Below, piece by piece: positions 5,530-5,584 of a stretch of 5,584 bases of DNA. The position numbers and the translations under genes are program-made. The stretch is taken from positions 1-5,584 of the forward strand of contig NZ_CALIZP010000075.1 in assembly GCF_938028825.1 (NCBI RefSeq), in the 5' to 3' direction. The DNA is from an uncultured Cardiobacterium sp. (GTDB lineage Bacteria; Pseudomonadota; Gammaproteobacteria; Cardiobacteriales; Cardiobacteriaceae). The notes below the pieces were generated by a model. It saw nothing but the letters and a program-made list of their open reading frames with translations. It did no database searches and was not told the DNA's origin. Numbering within the stretch: the stretch's first letter is position 1; each line of letters opens with the position of its first letter.

Positions 5530-5535
5530 ATTATA
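5530..5535 (-). promoter_or_regulatory. Candidate -10 box of the cas3 promoter
   Basis: A perfect TATAAT on the minus strand at 5535-5530, in AT-rich DNA (5525-5584). I see no good -35 hexamer at a 16-18 nt spacing (the region reads TATGAA/ATGAAA), so the promoter may be weak or activator-dependent. The expected start of transcription, near 5523, would give a leader of about 50 nt before cas3 that contains the terminator hairpin. The 49 bases from 5536 to the right edge hold no gene I can support. Confidence 0.5.
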
Positions 5536-5584
5536 GCTAATACACCTAACATTTCATACATATAAGCAAATAAAGTAGCGTGAA

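Noticed and set aside
3388..5565. 725-codon open frame on the plus strand opposite cas3
   Set aside because: It is the antisense shadow of a GC-rich gene: dominated by Gly, Ala, Val and Arg, no recognisable domain, while the minus strand encodes a complete Cas3 with all motifs.
5563..5584. Possible target of spacer 2736-2769 near the cas3 promoter, next to a TTC at 5553-5555 (plus strand) or at the right edge (minus strand)
   Set aside because: Only scattered matches (such as GCAAA in register) and no seed match at the PAM-proximal end; not better than chance.

Overview
This window is the effector part of a type I-C (formerly Dvulg/Csd) CRISPR-Cas operon, read entirely from the minus strand, so transcription runs right to left. 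Order in transcription: cas3 (5472-3199), a small frameshifted DUF2188-family gene (3112-2884), a very short and divergent CRISPR-like array (2867-2704), cas5c (2642-1968), cas8c (1971-187) with an internal start for the small subunit cas11c (570-187), and the first 58 codons of cas7c (175 to the left edge). cas4, cas1, cas2 and the main array would normally follow cas7 and are not in the window. The protein sequences look like proteobacterial type I-C proteins (beta or gamma, perhaps a host-associated lineage). I cannot name a genus.

How the genes work together: Cas5c processes the pre-crRNA (type I-C has no Cas6) and caps the crRNA handle. Cas8c, Cas7c and Cas11c complete Cascade, and Cas3 (HD nuclease plus SF2 helicase) degrades DNA to which Cascade is bound. 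Coupling is tight from cas5 onward: cas5 and cas8c overlap by ATGA, cas8c and cas7 are 11 nt apart, and strong Shine-Dalgarno sequences lie inside the preceding genes.

The unusual part is the stretch between cas3 and cas5 (about 3198-2643), where type I-C operons normally go straight from one gene to the next. It holds (i) a DUF2188 gene broken by a single extra base in a C run, and (ii) three repeat units at an exact 66-nt period (32-nt repeat, 34-nt spacer). All end in ATTGAAAC in the cas-sense direction, as type I-C repeats do. Their sequences have diverged, but two keep the crRNA hairpin, with one difference tolerated as a G-U pair on the cas-sense strand only. This resembles the divergent mini-arrays inside cas operons that make crRNA-like regulators (CreA/CreR type) more than an ordinary adaptive array, though an eroded array remains possible.

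Upstream of cas3 there is a perfect TATAAT box, then a GC-rich hairpin with a U tract (an intrinsic terminator), then the cas3 Shine-Dalgarno. The terminator therefore appears to lie in the cas3 leader. It also shares a 13/14-nt match with the R1 repeat of the mini-array.
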